A stretch of DNA of 64,000 bases from Cloacibacterium caeni (GTDB lineage Bacteria > Bacteroidota > Bacteroidia > Flavobacteriales > Weeksellaceae), in the NCBI RefSeq assembly GCF_907163125.1, contig NZ_OU015319.1, positions 682,001 through 746,000 of the forward strand. Direction: 5' to 3'. Shown piece after piece: positions 25,007 to 33,364 of this stretch; position 1 is the stretch's first letter, and each line of letters starts with the position of its first letter. A program made the position numbers and the translations under genes. The notes beneath the pieces were generated by a model. It searched no databases. It saw only the letters and a program-made list of their open reading frames with translations, and was not told where the DNA came from.

Positions 25007-27418
25007 ATGTTACAAAACTGGCTCAAAATAGCATTTATCAATTATAAAAAGAACTGGCTTTCTACGTTTATCAATTTATTTGGATTAACGGTAGGTTTAA
25101 CTGGTTTTATGCTCATTCTCATGCATTGGAATGACGAAGAATCTTACGAAAAATGGAATCCCAAAAAGGATAATATCTACTATTTTCAAACGTATAATAA
25201 AAAGGAAAATACTTATGGAGCTGCTATTTCTGTTCCGTTAGCAGAAAATGCAAAGAAAAGAATCTCAGAAGTTGAGGATTTTGTTTTAATGACGAATACA
25301 GGGAGTGCTTACAAGATGACGACTAAGTATAAATCTGTTTACCAAGAAAATGGTTTTGCTTTTTCGGAGAACTTTTTTAATTTTTTTCCTTTCAAACTAA
25401 TTTCTGGAAGTTATAAAAATGCTTTGAAAAATGATACTGATATTATTATTTCAAAACAAACAGCACTGAATCTTTTTGGCAAAACAGATGTGATAGGAGA
25501 AACCATCAAAATTAACACCACTAATTTTATTGTAACCGCAGTTTACGAATTACCAGAAGGAAATACCCAGATAAACCCAAATTTTGTTATAAAACCAGCC
25601 GACCAATTAAAAAATGATAAAGAACAATGGGGGAATTTCAATTATGGTTGTTTTTTTATGTTGAAAAAAGGTGCAGATCCTAGAAGTTTTGAGAAAAAAT
25701 TTCTAGATATTATTATGCTCAGAGCAAAGTTGCAATCTAAAGGTTCTGGCATTACACCTCAGCAATATATTGACATGTATGGTCCTACAGATTCTTTGCT
25801 TACGCCTTTAGATAAAATAAAATTGCATGCAAAATCTACTTGGTTTGGAATGCCAGATTTCAAAACGTTATTAATTCTGTTTACACTTTCAGTTTTAATT
25901 GTGATTTTATCTGCCATTAATTTCATAAATCTGAAAACCGCTCAATCTTCACAAAGAGCAAAAGAAGTGGGTGTAAGAAAAGCCATTGGAAGCAGTAAAA
26001 CTTCTTTAATTTTTCAATTTTTACTAGAAACATTTATCATTTGTATCATGTCGTATTTTCTTTCACTCGTTTTAACGGAAATTTTGTTGCCAAGTTTCAA
26101 CAAATTCTTTAACAAAGAAATTACAATGAACGATTGGCGAATTTACTTCTATTCTTTATTGATGGTTTTGTTAGTGACTTTAATTTCTGGGATTATTCCT
26201 GCAATTTATTTGTCAAATTTCAAAGCAATTGAAACTTTGAAAGGCAATTTTTCGAGAAGCAAACATGGGATTTGGCTTAGAAACGGAATTCTTTCTATTC
26301 AATTGGTTATTTCATCTTTTTTCATTATTGGTGGTTTAATTGTTCATAGCCAAGTGAAATATATGATGAATAAAGATTTGGGTTATGACGGCAAACAAGT
26401 TTATCAAATTAATTTTAATGAATACGGACAAAAACCTTGGCTAAAATATGAAAGATTAAAAGCGGAAATGGCAAAAATTTCTGGTGTTGAAAGCATTTCT
26501 TATTCCGAAGCGCCTCCAGGAACAAATAGTTTCAGTAGTTCTAATATGGATTATATGGATACAAGCATCCAAGCGCAACACGGTTCTATGGATTATGATT
26601 ATCCTCAGTTTATTGGAGCTAAGCTTCTAAAAGGACGTTGGCTAAATCCGAAATTGGCATCAGATACTATTAATACAGTTTTAGTAAACGAAGCTTTTGT
26701 GAGAAAATTTGGTTGGACAAACGACCAAGCTATCAAGAGAGAAATTAAACCAGGTTTTGATTATAAACCATATAAAATTGTAGGAATTGTAAAAGATTTC
26801 AACATCCGAAGTTTGAAAAGCGAAGTAGAACCTATAATTTTTTTCCACTACAGAGAAACAGAATGGAAACGTTATAATATGGATAATATTCAGGTTAAAA
26901 TAAAAGCAAATGATATTGACGGAACGATAAACAGACTTAAAGATTATTGGACAAGCAAAGTAGAACAAGGCTATCCTTTTAATGGTTATTTTATCAATAA
27001 ACAATTTGCAAAATCTTTTGAGAAATACCAAAAACAACAAACACTTTTTACGATTCTCAATGCCATGGTTTTAATGGTGGCATTGTTAGGATTATTTGCT
27101 TTGTCATCATTAATGATTGAACAAAAATTGAAAGACGTAGCCATCAGAAAAACCTTGGGAGCTTCGGAAAGTACATTGGTTTTTGGACTTACCAAACAAT
27201 TCTTGTGGATTTCAGCAATGGCAGTTTTCGTAAGCATTCCGATAAGTTTTTATCTAATGAACGAATGGCTGAAAGATTTCGCTTACCGAATAGATATGCC
27301 AGTTTTTCCATATATATTTAGTTTAGTGATTTTGCTTCTCTTAACTTTTGCAGTAGTAAGCATCAAAGCATATAGAGCTACAAAGGTAAACCTTGTGAAA
27401 TATTTGAAATATGAATAA
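25007..27418 (+). CDS. FtsX/MacB-family ABC permease, first copy
   Basis: An 803-residue permease with two FtsX units. An N-terminal membrane helix (about 20-40) is followed by a large periplasmic MacB core domain (40-280), three helices (285-400), a fourth helix and second periplasmic domain (430-670), and three final helices (about 680-795). EVGVRKAIGSSKTSLIFQFL and VAIRKTLGASESTLVFGL are the two coupling-helix motifs. Such 800-residue double FtsX proteins are common in Bacteroidota efflux operons and often act with a stand-alone ATPase such as the one just upstream. They export peptides or antimicrobials in studied cases. Confidence 0.92.
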   Translation: MLQNWLKIAFINYKKNWLSTFINLFGLTVGLTGFMLILMHWNDEESYEKWNPKKDNIYYFQTYNKKENTYGAAISVPLAENAKKRISEVEDFVLMTNTGSAYKMTTKYKSVYQENGFAFSENFFNFFPFKLISGSYKNALKNDTDIIISKQTALNLFGKTDVIGETIKINTTNFIVTAVYELPEGNTQINPNFVIKPADQLKNDKEQWGNFNYGCFFMLKKGADPRSFEKKFLDIIMLRAKLQSKGSGITPQQYIDMYGPTDSLLTPLDKIKLHAKSTWFGMPDFKTLLILFTLSVLIVILSAINFINLKTAQSSQRAKEVGVRKAIGSSKTSLIFQFLLETFIICIMSYFLSLVLTEILLPSFNKFFNKEITMNDWRIYFYSLLMVLLVTLISGIIPAIYLSNFKAIETLKGNFSRSKHGIWLRNGILSIQLVISSFFIIGGLIVHSQVKYMMNKDLGYDGKQVYQINFNEYGQKPWLKYERLKAEMAKISGVESISYSEAPPGTNSFSSSNMDYMDTSIQAQHGSMDYDYPQFIGAKLLKGRWLNPKLASDTINTVLVNEAFVRKFGWTNDQAIKREIKPGFDYKPYKIVGIVKDFNIRSLKSEVEPIIFFHYRETEWKRYNMDNIQVKIKANDIDGTINRLKDYWTSKVEQGYPFNGYFINKQFAKSFEKYQKQQTLFTILNAMVLMVALLGLFALSSLMIEQKLKDVAIRKTLGASESTLVFGLTKQFLWISAMAVFVSIPISFYLMNEWLKDFAYRIDMPVFPYIFSLVILLLLTFAVVSIKAYRATKVNLVKYLKYE

Positions 27419-27422
27419 ATTT

Positions 27423-27477
27423 TAGTGTTTACTATTTGGTTTTTAGCCAAATACAATACACTAGAAACAAAACACTA
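27423..27477. repeat. Nested inverted repeat between the two permeases
   Basis: TAGTGTTT (27423-27430) pairs with AAACACTA (27470-27477) and encloses ATTTGG/CCAAAT (27434-27439, 27447-27452). It lies in the 65-bp gap inside the operon, before the second permease ATG. Confidence 0.55.
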
Positions 27478-27483
27478 GAAATT

Positions 27484-29913
27484 ATGTTAAACAATTGGCT
27501 CAAAATAGCATTTGCTAACTATAAAAAAAACTGGCTTTCTACCATTATTAATGTTTTGGGATTAAGCTTAGGTTTATGCATTTTTCTAATGGCTTTTATC
27601 CATTGGCAAGACGAAAAATCTTATGAACAATGGATTCCTAATAAAGAAAATATTTATTTGGTAGAAAATTCCAATTCTGATTTCGGAAATATTGTGGTTT
27701 CTAGCTTTCCTGCATTGGCGGTATCAAAAGAAAAATTTAAAGAAATAGAGGATTTTGCCATTGCCAATTCTTGGGGAGCTTATAAAACAAGATTGATGGC
27801 AGGTGAAAAATCTGTTTATATTACATCTTGTAGAGCTAGTGAAACTTATTTTGATTTTTTTCCAATGGAAAAATTGGCAGGGAGTTTTAAAAATGCCATC
27901 AGTGATAATGGTAAAATAGCCATTTCTGAAGAAACCGCTAAGTCTCTATTTGGAAATGAATATAAAAATTGTATTGGGAAAACCGTGAAACTAGATGATA
28001 ATGAAAATAAATCTTTAATCATTACTGTAGTTTACAAAATACCAGAAAAGAATACCGTTTTTAAGCCAGGATTCATTATGAGACATCCTGGTTTGGATCA
28101 AAAAAAATTAGAATGGACCAATTATAGTTACATAGGTTATTTTAAATTAAAGTCAGGTACTGATGTTGCAGCTCTAGAGAAAAAACTCTCTGCTCAAATG
28201 TCTGAACAAGAAAAAATTGCTTCTGAAAAATGGGGGGAAAAATATGATGAGAAAAACAAAGCCAATGTTTTTTTAACACCAATTTCGGATATGAAATTAG
28301 AAGCTAAAAGCGAGGGTGTAGAAAAAGGTGACAAAAAATCGATTATGATTTTGCTTGGTCTTTCTGCTTTAATTTTGCTTTTATCAGGAATTAATTTGGT
28401 TAATTTAAAAACGGCGCAAGCTTCTCAACGCGCCAAAGAAGTGGGCGTAAGAAAAGCAATTGGAAGTTCTAAGTCTAAAATTATCGCTCAATTTTTATTA
28501 GAAAATTTAATTATTTGTCTTGTCGCTTACATTATTGCATTTGCTTCTATAGAACTATTGTTGCCATCTTATAACAAATTCTTAGGAAAAGAAATTTTAC
28601 TGAATGATTATCGAATTTTTATCTATTCCGGAGTTTTATTGTTGGTTTTTGCATTGATCTCAGGTGTTATTCCTGCGATGTATTTGTCTAATTTTAAACC
28701 AATTAATACTTTGAAAGGTAATTTTGCAAGAAGTAAAAGTGGCGTTTGGTTGAGAAATTCTATTTTGAGTTTACAATTGATTATTTCTTCGTTTTTCATT
28801 ATTTGTTCTTTAATTATTCATAGTCAGGTAAAATACATGATGAATAAAGATTTGGGTTTCAAAGGTGATCAGGTGATTCAAATTCAATTCAAAAAAACAG
28901 ATTGGCAAAATGATTATAATTCTAAAAAATACATAAGACTTAAAAACGAAGTTTCAAAAATAGCAGGTGTACAAGATATTACAAGTTCTGTATTTAGAAT
29001 AGGCTTAGGATTAATGAATTCTTCATCTGTTAAAAATGCAATAGATACTACAAAAACAATTAATAATGTAGGAGTTGGTGGTATAGATTATAATTATTTT
29101 AAATTCTACAAAATGAAATTTGTTTCGGGTAGAGATTTAGATTTACGTCTGGCTTCTGATACTATTTCTGGAGCTATTGCCAACGAAACATTCATTAAAC
29201 AAATGGGCTGGAACAAAGATAACGCGCTTGGCAAAGAAATTTATCCTGGTTGGGAAGACAAGAAAAAATACAAAATTATAGGCGTTCTCAAAGATTTTTA
29301 TGTGAATGGAGTTGATAAACCTGTAGAACCTATTCTTTTCTTTAATTATGATAGAAACTGGGCAAAAAACAATATGTCTAATCTGCAAATAAAACTTACT
29401 GGCGACGATATTGATGGGACTTTAGAAAGAATTAAACAATTTTGGCTCACCAAAGCAGAACCAGGTTATCCTTTTGATTATGAATTTGTGGATAAACAAT
29501 TTGCCAAAACTTTTGAGAAATTCCAAAAGCAACAAACACTTTTTACCATTTTAAATATAGTGGTTTTGTTGGTGGCATTGCTTGGTTTATTTGCCTTGTC
29601 TTCTCTTTTAATTGAACAAAAATTGAAAGATGTCGCCATCAAAAAAACTTTGGGAGCAGACGAAAGAACAATTGTTTGGGATTTAACCAAAAGATTTTTA
29701 ATTATCGCTTCAATTGCTGTAATTATCAGTATTCCATTTGGTTATTACGCCATGAACGAGTGGTTGAAAGATTTCGCTTACAGAATCGAAATGCCAATTT
29801 GGCCATACATTTTGAGTTTTGCAATGCTGTTGCTGTTAACATTTGCTGTGGTAAGCATCAAAGCATACAGAGCTACAAAAATAAACCTTGTAAATTACTT
29901 AAAATACGAATAA
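27484..29913 (+). CDS. FtsX/MacB-family ABC permease, second copy
   Basis: An 809-residue paralogue of the preceding permease with the same layout of two FtsX units. The two begin almost alike (LQNWLKIAFINYKKNWLST versus LNNWLKIAFANYKKNWLST) and share long blocks such as HSQVKYMMNKDLG and NEWLKDFAYRI, showing tandem duplication. Periplasmic domains differ most, so the two may form a heterodimer with asymmetric outer parts (inference). The ATG at 27484 is chosen because it aligns with the first copy; a TTG 48 bp upstream lies within the inverted-repeat spacer. Confidence 0.92.
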   Translation: MLNNWLKIAFANYKKNWLSTIINVLGLSLGLCIFLMAFIHWQDEKSYEQWIPNKENIYLVENSNSDFGNIVVSSFPALAVSKEKFKEIEDFAIANSWGAYKTRLMAGEKSVYITSCRASETYFDFFPMEKLAGSFKNAISDNGKIAISEETAKSLFGNEYKNCIGKTVKLDDNENKSLIITVVYKIPEKNTVFKPGFIMRHPGLDQKKLEWTNYSYIGYFKLKSGTDVAALEKKLSAQMSEQEKIASEKWGEKYDEKNKANVFLTPISDMKLEAKSEGVEKGDKKSIMILLGLSALILLLSGINLVNLKTAQASQRAKEVGVRKAIGSSKSKIIAQFLLENLIICLVAYIIAFASIELLLPSYNKFLGKEILLNDYRIFIYSGVLLLVFALISGVIPAMYLSNFKPINTLKGNFARSKSGVWLRNSILSLQLIISSFFIICSLIIHSQVKYMMNKDLGFKGDQVIQIQFKKTDWQNDYNSKKYIRLKNEVSKIAGVQDITSSVFRIGLGLMNSSSVKNAIDTTKTINNVGVGGIDYNYFKFYKMKFVSGRDLDLRLASDTISGAIANETFIKQMGWNKDNALGKEIYPGWEDKKKYKIIGVLKDFYVNGVDKPVEPILFFNYDRNWAKNNMSNLQIKLTGDDIDGTLERIKQFWLTKAEPGYPFDYEFVDKQFAKTFEKFQKQQTLFTILNIVVLLVALLGLFALSSLLIEQKLKDVAIKKTLGADERTIVWDLTKRFLIIASIAVIISIPFGYYAMNEWLKDFAYRIEMPIWPYILSFAMLLLLTFAVVSIKAYRATKINLVNYLKYE

Positions 29914-29989
29914 ACTTAGTTGATGGTTGTCGGTTGAAAGTTGATGGAATTTTTACTGACAACCAACAACTATCAACAATCAACTGACA
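29914..29989. repeat. Inverted degenerate TTGATGGTTG repeat
   Basis: GTTGATGGTTGTCGGTTG on the left is answered by CAACCAACAAC and CAACAATCAAC on the right, so the spacer can fold on itself over most of its length. The right arm ends at the ATG of the TolC gene. Confidence 0.5.
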
Positions 29990-31282
29990 ATGAAAAAACT
30001 CTTCTTCATATTGCTGATTAATTTTTTGCCGGCTCAGCAAAAATGGAACTTGCAACAATGTCTAGATTTTGCCATGAAAAACAGTCCGGAAGTGCAACAA
30101 AGCATTATTAATGTAAGCAAAAACCAAAGACAAATCAATACTGCTAAAGGAAATTTGCTTCCTTCGGCAAGTATCGGCATCAATCATAATTACAGTTTTG
30201 GAAACGGCATCAATACGCAGAACAATCAAAGAGAAGCGATTAATACGCAAACGGACAATTTCTATGCGTTGGCAAGTACAGAATTATTCAACTGGAAAAA
30301 TTATCTTAATATTTCTCTTTCTAAAATTAATAAAGAAAGTTCAGAATACCGATTGAAAACCGTTCAAAACGATGTTAAACTCAGCATTGTTGGTTTGTTT
30401 TTTCAATATATGAAAGATAAATCTTGGTTTGAAGTATTAGAACCACAAATTTCTGGTATGAAAGAACAAATTGCCAGAACCGAAAAAGAAGTAGAAATTG
30501 GAAATCGTGCAAAAAGTGATGTTTACGACATCAAAGCCAACTTTGGAACCATACAAGAACAATGGATTTCGGCGCAAAACCAAATGAATATTTCTAAAAT
30601 TAATCTTTTGGCAGCACTCAATATTAATAAAGACAGCATCGATTTTGTTTCGGACGAAAATTCAGAAATAACGCCAAATTTTATCAATTCAAAAGAAATG
30701 ATTGACAATTTGGTGCAAAAAAATCCAATTTTTATTGAAAATCAAAAAGAATTGGAAGCTGCAAAAATGAAGATTAAAGCTGCAAAATCAGATTATTTGC
30801 CTACCATTACGGCACAATATCAATGGTCTTCTTTTTTCAACAAAAATTTGAAAGAAGATATAACCACTAATTTTTCAACCCAGTTTAATCAGAACAAAAA
30901 TTCTCAGGTTTCTATAGGACTGAATGTTCCTCTGTTTCAAAAATTTCAGGTAAAAAATGCTGTTGAGACCGCAAAATTAGACCAACAATACACTGTTTTT
31001 GAAAATCAAAGAAAACTGAATGAATTGTACAAAACACTCAATATAATTGCAGAACAATATGACAATGCCATTGAAAAAAATAAAATTTTACAACAAAATT
31101 TCGAAAATCAAAAATTATCTTTCGAGCGTTCTGAAGAAAAATATAAAGAAGGATTGATGGATGCTTATACATTTTTTGTGGTAAGAAACAGTTGGCTTCA
31201 GGCAAATTTTAACCTCAATGCCAGCAAGTTCGATGTGATGCAACAACAAGCGTTGATTAACGTTTTCGAAAATAATAATTAA
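29990..31282 (+). CDS. TolC-family outer membrane channel
   Basis: A 430-residue outer-membrane efflux channel with a signal peptide ending LPAQQ. The start WNLQQCLDFAMKNSPEVQQ is the conserved first helix of the family, and the later ASTELFNWKNYLNIS and IGLNVPLFQKFQVKNAVE match the two strand-helix repeats. It closes the ABC export operon and supplies its exit duct, so adaptor, ATPase, permeases and channel are all present here. A strong terminator follows. Confidence 0.92.
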   Translation: MKKLFFILLINFLPAQQKWNLQQCLDFAMKNSPEVQQSIINVSKNQRQINTAKGNLLPSASIGINHNYSFGNGINTQNNQREAINTQTDNFYALASTELFNWKNYLNISLSKINKESSEYRLKTVQNDVKLSIVGLFFQYMKDKSWFEVLEPQISGMKEQIARTEKEVEIGNRAKSDVYDIKANFGTIQEQWISAQNQMNISKINLLAALNINKDSIDFVSDENSEITPNFINSKEMIDNLVQKNPIFIENQKELEAAKMKIKAAKSDYLPTITAQYQWSSFFNKNLKEDITTNFSTQFNQNKNSQVSIGLNVPLFQKFQVKNAVETAKLDQQYTVFENQRKLNELYKTLNIIAEQYDNAIEKNKILQQNFENQKLSFERSEEKYKEGLMDAYTFFVVRNSWLQANFNLNASKFDVMQQQALINVFENNN

Positions 31283-31322
31283 AAGAATACTATTTTTTTT
31301 CACAATAACTAAATTTAATTTT

Positions 31323-31351
31323 ACTGCTCTAATTTTTAGAGCAGTTTTTTA
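31323..31351 (+). terminator. Terminator of the ABC export operon
   Basis: ACTGCTCTAA (31323-31332) and TTAGAGCAGT (31336-31345) form a perfect 10-bp stem with a TTT loop and a T tract. Confidence 0.9.
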
Positions 31352-31418
31352 TTTTGTACATTTATGTTTCAAAAGTTTATAAAAAATTGCAAATTTGCAC
31401 CCCATTTAGATTTTGAAA

Positions 31419-33263
31419 ATGAAACTTTGTATTGCAGAAAAACCAAGTGTAGCAAGAGATATTGCCAAAGTTTTGGGAGCTACAACTCCTAAAAGTGGCT
31501 ATATGGAAGGCAATGGTTATTGCGTAACGTGGACTTTCGGACATCTGTGTACCTTGAAAGAGCCTCACGATTATGCACCCGAATACAAAGCGTGGAATCT
31601 CTTCTTACTGCCCATAATTCCTAAAAATTTCGGAATTAAATTAATCAACAATATCGGAGTAGAAAGACAGTTCAAAGTTATTGAATCTTTGGTCAAAGAA
31701 TGTGAGGAGGTCATCAATTGTGGGGATGCTGGTCAAGAAGGAGAGCTTATTCAGCGATGGGTTTTACAAAAAGCCAAATGTGACAAACCCGTAAAAAGAC
31801 TCTGGATTTCTTCTTTGACCGAAGATGCCATAAAAGAAGGTTTTGAAAAATTAAAATCTGCCGAAGATTACAAAAATCTCTACTTAGCAGGAAACGCTAG
31901 AGCAATAGGAGATTGGCTTCTCGGAATTAATGCTACCCGTTTATTCACCAAAAAATTTGGCGGAAACAAAGCTGTTTTATCCATTGGGAGAGTGCAAACA
32001 CCTACTTTGGCAATGCTCGTGAAACGCCAAAAAGAAATAGACGCTTTCGTGCAAAAAGACTATTGGGAACTCAAAACCAAATACCGAGAAGTGGTTTTCA
32101 CAGCGGCAATTGACCGTTTACAATCGGCAGAAAGAGCAGAAAAAGGTTTGGAATATCTCAAACAAAATCTTTTTGAAATCATTGCTTTTGAAATCAAAGA
32201 AGGAAAAGAAAAAAATCCTCGATTGTTCGACTTAACTGGACTTCAGGTAGAAGCCAATAAAAAATATGGATTTTCTGCAGAAAGCACACTCAATTATATC
32301 CAAAGCCTCTACGAAAAAAAACACACCACTTATCCTAGAGTAGATACCACCTACCTTTCGGAGAATTTATATCCAAAAATTTCGGGAATTCTCAGAAGCA
32401 TGAATTTTTATTCAGACTTAACGGCTCCTCTTTTAGAAGCGCCAATTCCAATGTCAAAAGCCGTTTTTGATGATGCCAAAGTGACTGACCATCATGCGAT
32501 TATCCCTACGGAAATTCCGCCAACTTCCAATTTAACCAGAGAAGAAAAATTAGTTTATGATTTGGTGGCAAAGCGTTTTATAGCGGTTTTTTATCCAGAA
32601 TGTAAAATTTCCAATACTTTGGTAGAAGGTCAGGTAGGAACCATCAATTTCAAAGCATCGGGAAAACAAATTCTCGAGCCAGGTTGGCGTTTAGTCTATG
32701 CCAAAGATTCTAAAAATAATGCTGAAAAGGACGAGAAAGAAGAAAAAAGCGAAGAACAACTTATTCCCGAATTTACAGTAGGCGAAAAAGGCGAACACGA
32801 ACCTTTCGTGCATCAGGGAAGAACTTCTCCGCCAAAACCATATACAGAAGCTACATTGTTAAGAGCCATGGAAACCGCAGGAAGACAGGTAGAAGACGAA
32901 GAACTGCGTGAACTTTTGAAAAACAACGGCATCGGTAGACCTTCTACCAGAGCAAACATCATAGAAACACTTTTTAAAAGAAAATACATCGAAAAGAAGA
33001 GGAAAAATCTTTTCGCGACTCAAACGGGTATTGATTTAATTGATACCATAGAAGATGAATTGTTAAAAAGTGCCGAATTAACAGGAGAGTGGGAACAAAA
33101 ACTCAGAAAAATTGAAAAAGGCGAATACGAAGCACAAAAATTCAAAGAAGAGCTCATAGAAATGGTAACCCAACTCACCAAAAAAGTCATCAATAGCAAA
33201 GGAAAAGTTATCTCTTTTCAAGAAGAAAGACCCACCAAATCTAAATCCAAAAAGAAAAAATAA
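31419..33263 (+). CDS. topB: DNA topoisomerase III (type IA)
   Basis: A 614-residue type IA topoisomerase that relaxes and decatenates DNA through a 5'-phosphotyrosine link. The N-terminal TOPRIM domain begins MKLCIAEKPSVARDIAKVLG and has GDAGQEGELI, in which the usual DxDxxE pattern reads DxGxxE. The catalytic tyrosine is Tyr305 in TYPRVDTTYL. IGRPSTRANIIETL is a conserved late motif. The C-terminus is lysine-rich (KSKSKKKK) and has no zinc-finger module. The ATG at 31419 is chosen over a TTG two codons earlier. It is transcribed alone and ends at a shared terminator. Confidence 0.92.
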   Translation: MKLCIAEKPSVARDIAKVLGATTPKSGYMEGNGYCVTWTFGHLCTLKEPHDYAPEYKAWNLFLLPIIPKNFGIKLINNIGVERQFKVIESLVKECEEVINCGDAGQEGELIQRWVLQKAKCDKPVKRLWISSLTEDAIKEGFEKLKSAEDYKNLYLAGNARAIGDWLLGINATRLFTKKFGGNKAVLSIGRVQTPTLAMLVKRQKEIDAFVQKDYWELKTKYREVVFTAAIDRLQSAERAEKGLEYLKQNLFEIIAFEIKEGKEKNPRLFDLTGLQVEANKKYGFSAESTLNYIQSLYEKKHTTYPRVDTTYLSENLYPKISGILRSMNFYSDLTAPLLEAPIPMSKAVFDDAKVTDHHAIIPTEIPPTSNLTREEKLVYDLVAKRFIAVFYPECKISNTLVEGQVGTINFKASGKQILEPGWRLVYAKDSKNNAEKDEKEEKSEEQLIPEFTVGEKGEHEPFVHQGRTSPPKPYTEATLLRAMETAGRQVEDEELRELLKNNGIGRPSTRANIIETLFKRKYIEKKRKNLFATQTGIDLIDTIEDELLKSAELTGEWEQKLRKIEKGEYEAQKFKEELIEMVTQLTKKVINSKGKVISFQEERPTKSKSKKKK

Positions 33264-33313
33264 TTTAAAATTATTGGATTTTAGTTATCAAGTGAAAGAA
33301 AAAGATCATAATA

Positions 33314-33347
33314 AAAAAGCCAGAAGAAAATTTTCTTCTGGCTTTTT
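33314..33347. terminator. Bidirectional terminator between topB and the endonuclease gene
   Basis: A 34-bp perfect palindrome (two 17-base arms, A tract left, T tract right, stem GCCAGAAG/CTTCTGGC) lies between two convergent genes and can stop transcription from either side. Confidence 0.9.
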
Positions 33348-33364
33348 CTCATTACAATTTATAA

